Shown in pieces: positions 7,652-16,223 of a DNA stretch of 64,000 nucleotides (positions within the stretch are counted from its first letter, which is position 1; each line of letters opens with the position of its first letter). The stretch covers positions 186,001 to 250,000 of the forward strand of contig JANSYK010000003.1 of assembly GCA_024742485.1 (NCBI GenBank). Reading direction: 5' to 3'. Both the position numbers and the translations under genes were made by a program. The DNA is from Alphaproteobacteria bacterium. Lineage in GTDB: Bacteria; Pseudomonadota; Alphaproteobacteria; Rhizobiales; Rhizobiaceae. The notes under the pieces were generated by a model. That model was not told the origin of the DNA. It saw only the letters and a program-made list of their open reading frames with translations, and did not search any database.

Positions 7652-8557
7652 GTGGCAATTAATGTCATCACTCGGCTTGACCCGGGCTCACGCGCGGCGG
7701 CCAGGGGAATGAGCGATCTGACGATCCGCAACCTTTTCATCATTCCGACGATCGCTTTCCTGATCATCTTCAATATCTTCCCGCTTCTCTATTCCCTTGG
7801 TTATTCCTTTACCGATTTTCGGGCCTCGACAAATGCACCGGCCAACTTTGTCGGGCTGCAGAATTACCACTATCTTTTGACCGATCCCTTTATCTGGCGG
7901 AATTTCACGATCACGGCCAAATATGTGATCGTTTCAGTGACGGGCCAGGTGATCGTCGGTTTCGGAATGGCCATGCTTCTCAATCGCGATATTCCGCTCA
8001 AGGGATTGATCACCACTCTGTTGCTTTTGCCGATGATGCTGTCGATGGCCGTCGTCGGTCTCTTCTGGAAACTTCTCTACGATCCGTCTTTCGGCATCAT
8101 CAATTATGGCCTCGGCCTTGGAAAATTCGAGTGGCTTGCCGATCCGGATGTCGCCCTTTACGCGGTCGCGCTGACCGATATCTGGATGTGGTCACCCTTT
8201 GTCATGCTGCTATCGCTGGCCGGACTTTCCGCCGTACCCAAGCATCTTTATGAGGCGGCCGAAATCGATCGCGCAGGCAGTTTCTACACATTCTTTCGCA
8301 TAACACTGCCGCTGGTGGCGCCAATTGTCATGATCGCGATCATCTTTCGCACCATGGAAGCTTTCAAGACATTCGACCTTGCCTACATCCTGTCCAGCCA
8401 GCCGACAGCCGAGCTGATTGCCATTCGACTGTACAAGATGGCATTTTTGGAATGGCAAACCGGCATGTCATCGGCATTTGCCTATATCGTCCTCGTGATG
8501 GTTGTGGCGATCACCAACATCTATGTGAAATATCTCAACAAAGTGAAGGAACGCTAA
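7652..8557 (+). CDS. Sugar ABC transporter permease (MalF-like)
   Basis: A 301-residue inner-membrane permease of the MalF/UgpA type with six probable membrane segments; the first is IRNLFIIPTIAFLIIFNIF. The cytoplasmic EAA loop, which contacts the ATPase, is seen as YEAAEIDRAGSFYTFFRITLP. I used the GTG at 7652; an ATG at 7709 (MSDLTIRN) is also possible, and neither has a strong ribosome site. It is followed after one base by the second permease gene. It belongs with the binding protein at 6259. Confidence 0.9.
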   Translation: MAINVITRLDPGSRAAARGMSDLTIRNLFIIPTIAFLIIFNIFPLLYSLGYSFTDFRASTNAPANFVGLQNYHYLLTDPFIWRNFTITAKYVIVSVTGQVIVGFGMAMLLNRDIPLKGLITTLLLLPMMLSMAVVGLFWKLLYDPSFGIINYGLGLGKFEWLADPDVALYAVALTDIWMWSPFVMLLSLAGLSAVPKHLYEAAEIDRAGSFYTFFRITLPLVAPIVMIAIIFRTMEAFKTFDLAYILSSQPTAELIAIRLYKMAFLEWQTGMSSAFAYIVLVMVVAITNIYVKYLNKVKER

Positions 8558-8558
8558 G

Positions 8559-9518
8559 ATGGCTGCGGTCCGCACTCCCCGCGAGATATTCCTCAACCGC
8601 GTGGCAATTGCTGCGGTCATGGTTGTTCTCCTGATCATGCTGGTGCCGATTTACTGGATCGGTTCCACCGCCTTCAAACCGAGAAATCTGGCAACGACCA
8701 TCCCGCCGACAGTCTTCTTCCAGCCGGAGGTCTCACCCTTTGTGAAGCTCATGACCAAACGGTCTCAGCTACGCAAGCCGGTCGAGCAGGAAGTCTATGA
8801 TGCCGCGCCCTGGTGGGAAAAGATGGTCCTGGACGGTGGCGAGAAAGTCGTACGGACGGGCAAGGGAAAAATACGACCCTCAGGCTATGGTCAACGGTTC
8901 ACCAACTCGCTGATTGTCTCGATTATTTCAACCTTCCTTGCGGTGTCGATGGGGACACTCACGGCCTATGGGTTTTCACGGTTCAAGGTCAAAGGGGAGG
9001 ATGATTGGCTGTTTTTCATCCTGTCGACCCGAATGTTGCCACCCGTCGTGGTGGCCATTCCCATGTATCTCATGTACCGCGTGGTTGGACTCAATGACAG
9101 CCATCTCGGACTCATCATCCTCTACACGGCCTTCAACCTGTCCTTTTCGGTCTGGATCATGAAAGGGTTCATCGATGAGATTCCACGGGAGTATGAAGAG
9201 GCGGCGTTGGTCGATGGCTATACGCGCATCCAGGCCTTCTTCAAGATCGTGCTGCCCGAGGCGATGACCGGCATTGCAGCGACCGCCGTGTTCTGCTTCA
9301 TCACAGCCTGGAATGAATATGCCTTCGCGCTGATCATGACCAACCGAAGGGCACAGACCGCGCCACCCTATATTCCGAGCCAGGTTGGTTCGGGCCTGCC
9401 GGACTGGACGGTGATTGCCGCCGGTACATTCCTCTTCCTGTTGCCGGTTGCGATATTCACATTCCTTTTGCGCAATCACTTGCTGCGCGGCATGTCGTTC
9501 GGAGCGATCCGCAAATGA
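8559..9518 (+). CDS. Sugar ABC transporter permease (MalG-like)
   Basis: A 319-residue permease of the MalG type. The EAA loop is visible as YEEAALVDGYTRIQAFFKIVLPEA. The segment between the first and second membrane spans (about residues 45-110) is longer than in typical MalG proteins and rich in charged residues, including WWEKMVLDGGEKVVRTGKG. The product pairs with the permease at 7652. Its stop overlaps the start of the small membrane protein gene at 9515 by the four bases ATGA. Confidence 0.9.
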   Translation: MAAVRTPREIFLNRVAIAAVMVVLLIMLVPIYWIGSTAFKPRNLATTIPPTVFFQPEVSPFVKLMTKRSQLRKPVEQEVYDAAPWWEKMVLDGGEKVVRTGKGKIRPSGYGQRFTNSLIVSIISTFLAVSMGTLTAYGFSRFKVKGEDDWLFFILSTRMLPPVVVAIPMYLMYRVVGLNDSHLGLIILYTAFNLSFSVWIMKGFIDEIPREYEEAALVDGYTRIQAFFKIVLPEAMTGIAATAVFCFITAWNEYAFALIMTNRRAQTAPPYIPSQVGSGLPDWTVIAAGTFLFLLPVAIFTFLLRNHLLRGMSFGAIRK

Positions 9519-9727
9519 CATTCAGGCAATTGAACCAGAAATACCTGGCCCCCGGGGCGCAAACTCTGATGATTTTCGGCATCATTTCCCTGTGCCAGCC
9601 CTGGAGTCTCTTTCTGCATCAGAACGGTTTGATGCTGACGCTTATCGGACTCATCGCATTCCTTGTGACCTCGAAGATCGCGCCGGAACCGGAAGTAGTT
9701 GAAGAGACCGATGAGGACATCATCTGA
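9515..9727 (+). CDS. Small membrane protein embedded in the ABC operon
   Basis: A 70-residue protein that I do not recognise by function. It has two probable membrane segments (about residues 17-33 and 38-53, the latter with LMLTLIGLIAFLVTSK) and a very acidic C-terminal tail EPEVVEETDEDII. Translational coupling is strong evidence that it is real: it overlaps the permease stop by ATGA and its own stop TGA shares a base with the ATG of the ATPase gene. It may be an accessory subunit or stabiliser of the permease, which is inference from position only. Confidence 0.8.
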   Translation: MTFRQLNQKYLAPGAQTLMIFGIISLCQPWSLFLHQNGLMLTLIGLIAFLVTSKIAPEPEVVEETDEDII

Positions 9728-10824
9728 TGGCCCAGATCGAGCTCAGGAACGTCCAGAAATTCTTCGGCGCCGTTCAGGTGATCAAGGATATGAACCTGAC
9801 TATCGAGGATGGTGAGTTTGTTGTGATGCTGGGCCAATCCGGCTGCGGCAAGACCACCACGCTGCGGGCCATTGCCGGACTTGAAACGGTCACATCCGGA
9901 GAGATCCTGATCGACGGCAAGGAGGTGCAGAACGAGAAAGCTGCCGACCGCGATATTGCCTTCGTGTTTCAGTCCTTTTCGCTGTACCCGCATATGACGG
10001 TTTACGAGAACATCGCCTTTCCGTTGCGCGCCGTAGGAATGAGCAATTCGGAGCGTGACAAGGCCGTCAAGGAAGTTGCCGAGATTCTTCGAATACCAAA
10101 TCTCCTGAAGCGCCGGCCATCGGCCCTATCAGGTGGAGACATGCAGCGCGTGGCCATCGGCCGCGCACTCGTTCGCCGTCCCAAGGCCCTTCTCATGGAT
10201 GAACCGATCGGTGCTCTGGACGCCAAGCTTCGAGAAGAGATGCGGGCCGAAATCAAGCGCCTGCACATATCGCGCGGCTCAACCAGTGTCTATGTGACCC
10301 ATGACCAGATCGAGGCGATGTCGCTGGCCGACCGAATTGTCATCATGCATGACGGCGTTTTGCAACAGATTGGCGCACCCGAGGAAGTCTATCTGAAGCC
10401 GGCCAATCTTTTCGTGGCGCAATTTGTCGGCAGTCCGGTGATGAATGTGGCGGACGTCAGTGTCTCCGGGAATGGCGGCGATGTGAGCGTGGTCGTCGGG
10501 AAGGCCGACGCCGGGTTTGCATTTCCGCAATCAACGCTCGGTAACGCCAAGGCCGGCCATGAGTTGTCCCTGGGGATCCGACCGGAAGCGGTGTTGTTGA
10601 GCCACGACAAATCCGACGGTGCCATCGAAGTCAAATCGACCAACATCGAACCTCTCGGATCCCATGACATTGTCGATGTTCAGATTGGAAGTGAAGTGCT
10701 GAGGGCGCGAACGGAAAGTGGTTTTGTTTCGGGCGAGGGCCAGACGGTCTGGGTTAATCTCGATCCAACTCAGGCTCATTTCTTTGACCGCGCAAGCGGT
10801 CTGTCCCTGAGAGGGCACGAATAA
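9727..10824 (+). CDS. Sugar ABC transporter ATP-binding protein, first copy (UgpC/MalK-like)
   Basis: A 365-residue MalK-type ATPase. Walker A is GQSGCGKTTTLR (about residues 37-48), the Q-loop is FVFQSFSLYPHMT, the signature is LSGGDMQRVAIGRAL, Walker B is LLMDEPIGALDA and the switch His is in YVTHDQIEAMSLAD. A C-terminal MalK-like regulatory OB domain follows (about 235-365). The signature carries Asp at the position usually Gln or Glu. A second ATPase gene follows with a one-base ATG/TGA overlap, so the importer probably uses an ATPase heterodimer. Confidence 0.93.
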   Translation: MAQIELRNVQKFFGAVQVIKDMNLTIEDGEFVVMLGQSGCGKTTTLRAIAGLETVTSGEILIDGKEVQNEKAADRDIAFVFQSFSLYPHMTVYENIAFPLRAVGMSNSERDKAVKEVAEILRIPNLLKRRPSALSGGDMQRVAIGRALVRRPKALLMDEPIGALDAKLREEMRAEIKRLHISRGSTSVYVTHDQIEAMSLADRIVIMHDGVLQQIGAPEEVYLKPANLFVAQFVGSPVMNVADVSVSGNGGDVSVVVGKADAGFAFPQSTLGNAKAGHELSLGIRPEAVLLSHDKSDGAIEVKSTNIEPLGSHDIVDVQIGSEVLRARTESGFVSGEGQTVWVNLDPTQAHFFDRASGLSLRGHE

Positions 10825-11891
10825 TGGCCAATATTCAGTTGAAAGGCGTCACCAAGGAGTATGGCGTCAACAAGGCGCTGCGTGGTCTTGATTTGGAGAT
10901 CGCCGACGGAGAGTTTTTCGTGCTCCTTGGTCAGACAGGCGCAGGAAAGACCACCACGTTGCGTATTATTGCCGGTCTTGAAAAGCCGACGGACGGTCAG
11001 GTCCTGATCGACGGCGAGGATGTTGCCGACTGGAACGCTGCTGAACGGGATGTGGCTCTGGTATTGCAGCAATACTCCCTTTACCCGCGCCTGACGGTGC
11101 GCGGCAATCTGGAGTTTCCGCTGAAATCGCGGATCCGCAAACTGGACAGTGCACAAATCGCCGAGCGCGTCGACAAGGCGGCCGCCACGCTGCAGATCAC
11201 CCCGCTGCTCGATCGCAAGGTCGAGCGCCTCTCGGGTGGAGAAATGCAGCGTGTCTCCATCGGGCGTGCCATCGTGCGCGAACCCCGGGTCTTCCTGATG
11301 GACGAGCCACTCTCAGCCCTGGATGCCAAGCTGCGCGAGGCACTGCGAGTCGAACTCAAGAAGCTCCACAATGATCTGGGGGCAACCTTCCTGTTCGTGA
11401 CGCATGATCAGGTCGAAGCCATGTCCATGGGTGACAAGATTGGTGTTCTCAATCGCGGAAAACTCGTTCAGGTCGGAACACCTTCACAAGTCTACAGTGC
11501 TCCCCTCAACACATTTGTTGCCCGGGCGGTTGGAACACCACCGATGAACCTGCTTAAGGGTACGCTGTCCGGCGGGCAGGCCGTCATCGATGCCAATGGA
11601 TTTGAACTTCCGGTCAACGGGCAGGGCGGGCAGGATGGGCAGAGAATGACCTTCGGCATTCGTCCCGAAGACATTCGCCTCGAAAGCGGCGCGCCGGTGG
11701 AGGCCAGAATATTCGACATTGAGGACCACGGCGTCGTCAAGATCCTCAATATTGAGGTCGGCGAACACAGGATTCATGCAACTGTGCCGGCCCGCATGCC
11801 CGTGGCGCTGGACGAAACCATTCGGTTCGGTTGGAAGGGTGACAAAGTCTTGATGTTTGATCCTGAAACCGGGCACAATCTGTCGATCTAG
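10824..11891 (+). CDS. Sugar ABC transporter ATP-binding protein, second copy
   Basis: A 355-residue MalK-type ATPase that follows the first copy directly. Walker A is GQTGAGKTTTLR, the signature LSGGEMQRVSIGRA, Walker B FLMDEPLSALDA and the switch His is in FVTHDQVEAMSMGD. The C-terminal regulatory domain includes FGIRPEDIRLE. It is diverged from the 9727 copy, so it is a paralogous partner and not a recent duplicate. It is the last gene of the operon; the dispersed repeat begins two bases after its TAG stop. Confidence 0.93.
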   Translation: MANIQLKGVTKEYGVNKALRGLDLEIADGEFFVLLGQTGAGKTTTLRIIAGLEKPTDGQVLIDGEDVADWNAAERDVALVLQQYSLYPRLTVRGNLEFPLKSRIRKLDSAQIAERVDKAAATLQITPLLDRKVERLSGGEMQRVSIGRAIVREPRVFLMDEPLSALDAKLREALRVELKKLHNDLGATFLFVTHDQVEAMSMGDKIGVLNRGKLVQVGTPSQVYSAPLNTFVARAVGTPPMNLLKGTLSGGQAVIDANGFELPVNGQGGQDGQRMTFGIRPEDIRLESGAPVEARIFDIEDHGVVKILNIEVGEHRIHATVPARMPVALDETIRFGWKGDKVLMFDPETGHNLSI

Positions 11892-11893
11892 GA

Positions 11894-12012
11894 CAATTCA
11901 GATTTTGACGGATCCGGCAAAACCTGAACGCATCAACAAAATCAAAAAGCTGACACCGTTGTCCTGTTTCTGACAAAACGTGAAACGGTCTGGACGGCAT
12001 TGCCAGCGGTCA
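11894..12012 (+). repeat. Dispersed intergenic repeat, copy A
   Basis: This stretch between two convergent genes matches, in reverse orientation, the gap at 32291-32412. Shared blocks in the same order are CAATTCAG, CATCAACAAAATCAA (11931), GACACCGTTGTCC (11952) and CGTGAAACGG (11979). Inside it CTGTTTC and GAAACGG can form a hairpin with a loop of 11 bases; the pairing is kept in copy B with one changed base, C for the wobbling T. The element starts just after the stop of the second ATPase gene. Confidence 0.75.
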
Positions 12013-12078
12013 GATTGTGACCAATGTGCCGGTTGTTGAATTTGAACCGGCAGGCGGTTGAGCCGAATAGGAATGCTC

Positions 12079-13083
12079 TTAACATTGTCCCGTGGGGAAT
12101 CGTTCGCGATAACGTGCAACGGCATCAGGGTTGACCAGGTTCTCCGGCAATTCATCCGCCAGGATCCGGCGCACTTCCGATGCTACGCCCTGGCCCATTC
12201 TGAGCATGCTTTCCTCGGTTATGCCGGCCATGTGGGGCGTCAGAATAACGTTGTCCAAATCGAAATAGGGATGATCGGGCGGAAGCGGTTGAGTGTCGAA
12301 CACGTCAAGCGCCGCGCCACCCAGTCGATCTGTTCGGAGCGCTTCGATGAGGGGCATCTCCTCAACGACCGGCCCGCGCGACACATTGATCAAGATGGCG
12401 GAGTTCTTCATTCCCGCGATGGTGTCCGCATTGATCATGCCTCTGGTTTGCTCGTTCAGCGGACAGCAAAGGGCAACAATATCAGAGCTGGACAACAGCT
12501 CTGCAAGTGACGTTGCCACAACCCCCTTCGGGAGATTTGTCGGGCTCCTGGTGTGTGTCAGCACTTGCATGCCAAACCCTTTGGTTGCCATGGCGGACAA
12601 TGCTCTGCCGACATTTCCCATGCCGACAATCCCCAGCGTTCGACCGCTGAGCTCGCGACCGGAGTCGCTGTGATGGCGTCCCGCCGCCCAACCTTTCGAG
12701 CGTAGATCGGTGGAAACACGCCGATGTTTGCGAAGCAGGGCAAGGCTGGTCCAGATGACATGTTCCGCGACGGTAATTGCATTGGCGCCCGGAACATTGG
12801 CGACCAGAACACCGGCTGCCGTTGCGATGTCTACCGGGATCATGTCCAGACCGGCACCATGTCTGACCGTGGCCCGGAGCCTTTCTTCGCGCCTGATGAT
12901 TTCCGGGTTGATCGGGGCGCGGACCACAATGATCTCCGCGCCGACGCTTTCAGCCAGGATGGCATCCGATGTCGGGGCACTGGCGACAACCAACGTGCTC
13001 CTATCGCTCATCTGGGCAGCAACGGCTGGATGGAGAGGATGGGTGGAGAAAATCACAGGCGCCGGCTCCGCTGGTTCGCTCAA
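12079..13083 (-). CDS. D-2-hydroxyacid dehydrogenase family protein
   Basis: A 334-residue NAD(P)-dependent 2-hydroxyacid dehydrogenase. The Rossmann motif is GIVGMGNVGRAL (about residues 150-161). The catalytic Arg is in NVSRGPVVEE and the catalytic His in LTPHMAGIT. The start is a TTG at 13083 that overlaps the stop of the GntR gene as TTGA; a GTG nine codons later is an alternative. Members reduce 2-oxo acids or oxidise 2-hydroxy acids such as glycerate or phosphoglycerate. Being last in an operon with an acid-sugar dehydratase, it probably handles a 2-keto acid product, which is inference. Confidence 0.9.
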   Translation of the reverse strand: MSEPAEPAPVIFSTHPLHPAVAAQMSDRSTLVVASAPTSDAILAESVGAEIIVVRAPINPEIIRREERLRATVRHGAGLDMIPVDIATAAGVLVANVPGANAITVAEHVIWTSLALLRKHRRVSTDLRSKGWAAGRHHSDSGRELSGRTLGIVGMGNVGRALSAMATKGFGMQVLTHTRSPTNLPKGVVATSLAELLSSSDIVALCCPLNEQTRGMINADTIAGMKNSAILINVSRGPVVEEMPLIEALRTDRLGGAALDVFDTQPLPPDHPYFDLDNVILTPHMAGITEESMLRMGQGVASEVRRILADELPENLVNPDAVARYRERFPTGQC

Positions 13084-13784
13084 TCGGTCGGGTCGTCATT
13101 GCCGGATTCCAGCAACTCCGTCCAATAGCTGACCGCGCCCCGCAGATGCGTGTTCATCAATGCGCGCGCAAGAACGCCATCGCGGCTGCGAAGCGCCTCG
13201 TAGATTTGCTGATGTTCGAGATGCGAGCGGCGGTTGCGGTCCTCCTTCTGGAAGTAGATCGGCAGGCGCTTCTCGCTGAGGGCATAGAATGTCGTGCAGA
13301 TATTGTAGAAAACACTGTTCTGGGTGGCGCGGACGATCTCGAGGTGAAAATCGTGATCAAGGCCGAACAGACCTTGTCCCTCCGCGATGCACGTTTCGGA
13401 TTTCTCGAGGATTTCTTCCAGCCGGTCGTAATTCTCCTGGGTCGCACGTTCCGCTGCCATTTCCGCAGCCTTGATCTCATGAATCTTTCGGACTTCGACA
13501 GCCTCGTAGATCTGTCGTGGTTCCAGCGGAATGCCGGCCCGCGCGTAGAACGCCAATGCTTCGATGCCAGCATGTTTGTCATTGAGGTAGATGCCCGACT
13601 TGGCGCGGCGTTCGACGACCTGCATTGCCTCGAGAATGGCAAGTGCTTCACGGACCTGTCCACGACTGACGGCAAAATGCTCGGCCAGTTCCCGTTCGGA
13701 CGGAGCTTTCCCGCCATTGGTCTTGGCGGCGGTAAAGATATGGGCTGTGAGGGTTGGTAGAAAAGCGCTCTTCTGCATGGTCAT
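13080..13784 (-). CDS. GntR-family regulator with FCD domain (FadR subfamily)
   Basis: A 234-residue regulator with an N-terminal winged helix-turn-helix (SERELAEHFAVSRGQVREALAI, about residues 28-49; quoted in parts) and an all-helical FCD ligand domain. Ligand-site residues include the Asp and His of LDHDFHLEIV. It overlaps both neighbours by four bases (ATGA upstream, TTGA downstream), so it is translated within the catabolic operon. FadR-type regulators bind TGGT-N3-ACCA palindromes; two good matches lie at 15995 and 16163 between the two divergent operons, so it probably controls both and is released by a pathway acid. Confidence 0.9.
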   Translation of the reverse strand: MTMQKSAFLPTLTAHIFTAAKTNGGKAPSERELAEHFAVSRGQVREALAILEAMQVVERRAKSGIYLNDKHAGIEALAFYARAGIPLEPRQIYEAVEVRKIHEIKAAEMAAERATQENYDRLEEILEKSETCIAEGQGLFGLDHDFHLEIVRATQNSVFYNICTTFYALSEKRLPIYFQKEDRNRRSHLEHQQIYEALRSRDGVLARALMNTHLRGAVSYWTELLESGNDDPTD

Positions 13785-14950
13785 GGCATGACGGCATGGG
13801 CCCTGATGAAGTCTTCATTCATGGTCAGTCCGAGACCGGGTGTTTCCGGTATGGCGATCTTGCCGTCCTCTACTTTCAAATCCTCATGCACGATATCGTG
13901 TATCATCGGGTTCGCGCCAAGTGAATACTCGACCACAAAACTGGCGGGTGAAGCCGCACATATGTGCAATCCCGAAAAGAAACAGGGTGCGCCGGCCCAA
14001 AGATGCGGTGCCAATTTCAGATTGAAGGCGCTCGCCAGGGAGCCGATCCGCATTGCCTCGGAAATCCCGCCGCAAAAGGCGGGGTCAGGTTGCAGGATGT
14101 CGGCGGCCCTCAACACTGCGATATCGCGAAAGGCATAACGGGTGGCTTCGCTTTCGCCGGTTGCGATCGGGATATGGGTGGATGCACGCAGTTCCGCCGT
14201 GCCTCTTTTGTCATCCGCGATAATGGGCTCCTCAAACCACGCCAGATCACAATCGGCGACCAAATGCGCAAAACGTCGCGCATCTCCCACGGTGAAGGTG
14301 CCATGGGCATCCACCATAAGGTCGACATCGGGACCGAGGGCCGCGCGTGCAGCCTTGACGCGCGCCGCGGAAACATTGGGCGAGCCGTCCATGGCGCCAA
14401 CGCGCATTTTGACCGCCCGGAAATCTCCGGTTTTGACATAGGACGACAGTTGCTCACCGATTGTATCAACGGGAGCCCAGCCGCCGGATGCGTAGGCGGG
14501 CAGCCGGTCCGACTTGCGGCCGCCCAGTAATTTCCAGATGGGTTTCCCCTGTGATTTGCCGAGGATGTCCCACAAGGCAATGTCGATCGCGCTGATTGCC
14601 GCGACCGTCATTCCGCGTCTTGCCAGCTCCGGCATGGCGTGTCCGGCCGCGGCAGCCGTATTGCTGCGCACGCCATTATAAAGGTCTTCCCAGATAAAGG
14701 TGATGTCCGCCGGATCACGTCCGATGATTTTCGGACCAAACTCGTGATTGAGCAGGTGGACGAGCGTTCCGTATTGCCCGGTGCTGCCCGCTGCATTTTT
14801 TCCCTCGCCCCAGCCGACGAGGCCATCATCAGTCTCGATTTTCAAGATGGCGGAATCAAATGTTTTCGTACGGCCAAAATCACTGACGTGCTGGTCGTTC
14901 TTTTCAATGGGGATTTTAACCCACCATGCCTGGACCGATGTGATGCGCAT
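13781..14950 (-). CDS. Mandelate racemase/muconate lactonizing enzyme family protein
   Basis: A 389-residue member of the enolase superfamily. Metal and catalytic residues can be followed: KMRVGA (second barrel strand, where the usual pattern is Lys-x-Lys; here Lys-Met-Arg), Asp in LMVDAHG, Glu in WFEEPI, Glu in ATGESEATR and His in APHLWAG. The family dehydrates acid sugars or racemises carboxylates after abstracting an alpha proton. The neighbouring sugar epimerase-like genes and the ABC importer make an acid-sugar dehydratase the most likely role. Substrate is not determined. Confidence 0.88.
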   Translation of the reverse strand: MRITSVQAWWVKIPIEKNDQHVSDFGRTKTFDSAILKIETDDGLVGWGEGKNAAGSTGQYGTLVHLLNHEFGPKIIGRDPADITFIWEDLYNGVRSNTAAAAGHAMPELARRGMTVAAISAIDIALWDILGKSQGKPIWKLLGGRKSDRLPAYASGGWAPVDTIGEQLSSYVKTGDFRAVKMRVGAMDGSPNVSAARVKAARAALGPDVDLMVDAHGTFTVGDARRFAHLVADCDLAWFEEPIIADDKRGTAELRASTHIPIATGESEATRYAFRDIAVLRAADILQPDPAFCGGISEAMRIGSLASAFNLKLAPHLWAGAPCFFSGLHICAASPASFVVEYSLGANPMIHDIVHEDLKVEDGKIAIPETPGLGLTMNEDFIRAHAVMP

Positions 14951-15026
14951 TGAGATATCCGGGGTCTGTTGGATTTCACCCCCGGCGCCAAGGGAGGTTG
15001 TGCGCCGAGGGGCGTCAGATTGCGAG

Positions 15027-15914
15027 TTATTTCATCAGCGGCAGGAGTGTCTCCGCCGTAATTCGCATCTGATCGGAGTAGAATTCTTCCGACAAAAGGC
15101 TGGAGCCATGATCTTCGATGAACTTCAGCTGTTCTGGAGAGATGTCGACCGGGTTCTTTTCGATCATGTCCGGATAGATCGCGGCCGGCGTTCGGTCGAC
15201 TGGCGCGACGAATTCATTGGTCAGTGCGCCATCATAACCGATTTCCTTCAGTGTCCCGACGATTTTTGCCCAATCGAGATGACCCAGACCGGCTGCGAAA
15301 CGGTTGTTGTCGGCGACATGAAAGTCAAACAGCCGGTCGCCCGCCAGTCGTATGGCGTCATAGATATCGGATTCCTCGATATTGAGGTGAAACGCATCCA
15401 GGCAGACGCCGCATTCCGGACCGACGGCATCGGCCAGAGCCAGCGCCTGGGCGCATCGGTTGAAGAGGTAGGTCTCGAAGCGGTTCAGGGGTTCAATGGC
15501 GATTTTCACGCCACGCGCCTGCGCATGGGCGAAGCACTCCTTGGTCGCGTCCACGACCCACGTCCATTCCTCTTCGGGAGTCGCATCCGGCGCAACCTTG
15601 CCAACCGTCGCCGGCACGACCGTGACCAGTTCCCCGTCAAGTTCCGACACCATGGTAATGACATCCTTGACGTAATCGACGGAGCGGGCACGCTGACCTT
15701 CGTCCTTGGCCGCCAGGTTGCGTTCCTCCAGCATGAGCGTCACGGCGCCCCAGCAGCGGATCCCATGTTCCTTCAACTGAGCCCGTGTTTCATTGACATT
15801 GTACTGTTCGGGTTCACCGGAGATTTCGACACTCTCATAGCCGTAGGCCTTGATGCGTCTCAGCGTCACATCCAGCGGTTCCGCCCGCATCCAGTTGTGG
15901 GTCGATAGGTGCAT
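15027..15914 (-). CDS. Sugar phosphate isomerase/epimerase-like TIM barrel
   Basis: A 295-residue TIM-barrel protein of the xylose isomerase-like (AP endonuclease 2) family. The expected metal ligands are Glu in IAIEPLNRFE, Asp and His in VCLDAFHLNIEE, His in DFHVADNN and Glu in TNEFVAP. It starts the minus-strand operon that continues with the dehydratase gene after 76 bp. It resembles the protein encoded divergently at 16224, so the two may act on related sugars. Specific activity (ketose 3-epimerase, hydroxypyruvate isomerase or other) cannot be read from sequence. Confidence 0.88.
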   Translation of the reverse strand: MHLSTHNWMRAEPLDVTLRRIKAYGYESVEISGEPEQYNVNETRAQLKEHGIRCWGAVTLMLEERNLAAKDEGQRARSVDYVKDVITMVSELDGELVTVVPATVGKVAPDATPEEEWTWVVDATKECFAHAQARGVKIAIEPLNRFETYLFNRCAQALALADAVGPECGVCLDAFHLNIEESDIYDAIRLAGDRLFDFHVADNNRFAAGLGHLDWAKIVGTLKEIGYDGALTNEFVAPVDRTPAAIYPDMIEKNPVDISPEQLKFIEDHGSSLLSEEFYSDQMRITAETLLPLMK

Positions 15915-15994
15915 TTCATGTCTCCCTCGGTCTCTTGCTCCTGTCGCGGTCGCGATTTTGGCCGCTTTGAAGCACGATTTTCATTCAGCGTAAA

Positions 15995-16007
15995 CTGGTT
16001 CGACCAG
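15995..16007. promoter_or_regulatory. GntR/FadR-type operator 1
   Basis: CTGGT-TCG-ACCAG is a perfect inverted repeat that matches the FadR-subfamily pattern TGGT-N3-ACCA. It lies 81 bp upstream of the minus-strand operon start at 15914. The regulator encoded in that operon (13080-13784) is the natural candidate. The site shares CCAGATTG with the palindrome at 5956. Confidence 0.65.
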
Positions 16008-16143
16008 ATTGCGCCGAATTTTTCTGCAGGTCAAGTGGATGATATCCGGGAAAGAAGTGGCTTTTATCATAATTACTGCGTGAATTTGGCGTATTTTTGA
16101 TCAGCAATGCCAAAAGGTCGGTTTTCGAACACGGAGAATGCTA

Positions 16144-16173
16144 TTGACCAAATCGATGCATTTGGTATGACCA
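16144..16173. promoter_or_regulatory. GntR/FadR-type operator 2 with nested palindrome
   Basis: TGGT-ATG-ACCA at 16163-16173 again matches the FadR-subfamily operator. It is nested with a second perfect repeat, ACCAAAT at 16147 and ATTTGGT, so three half sites are evenly placed about 50 to 75 bases before the gene at 16224. The remainder of the 309-bp gap between 15914 and 16224 shows no other recognisable element. Confidence 0.6.
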
Positions 16174-16223
16174 GTTGATCCAATATTGAGAAGACCAATG
16201 TTTCGGCTTTCGGAGAGCAGCCA

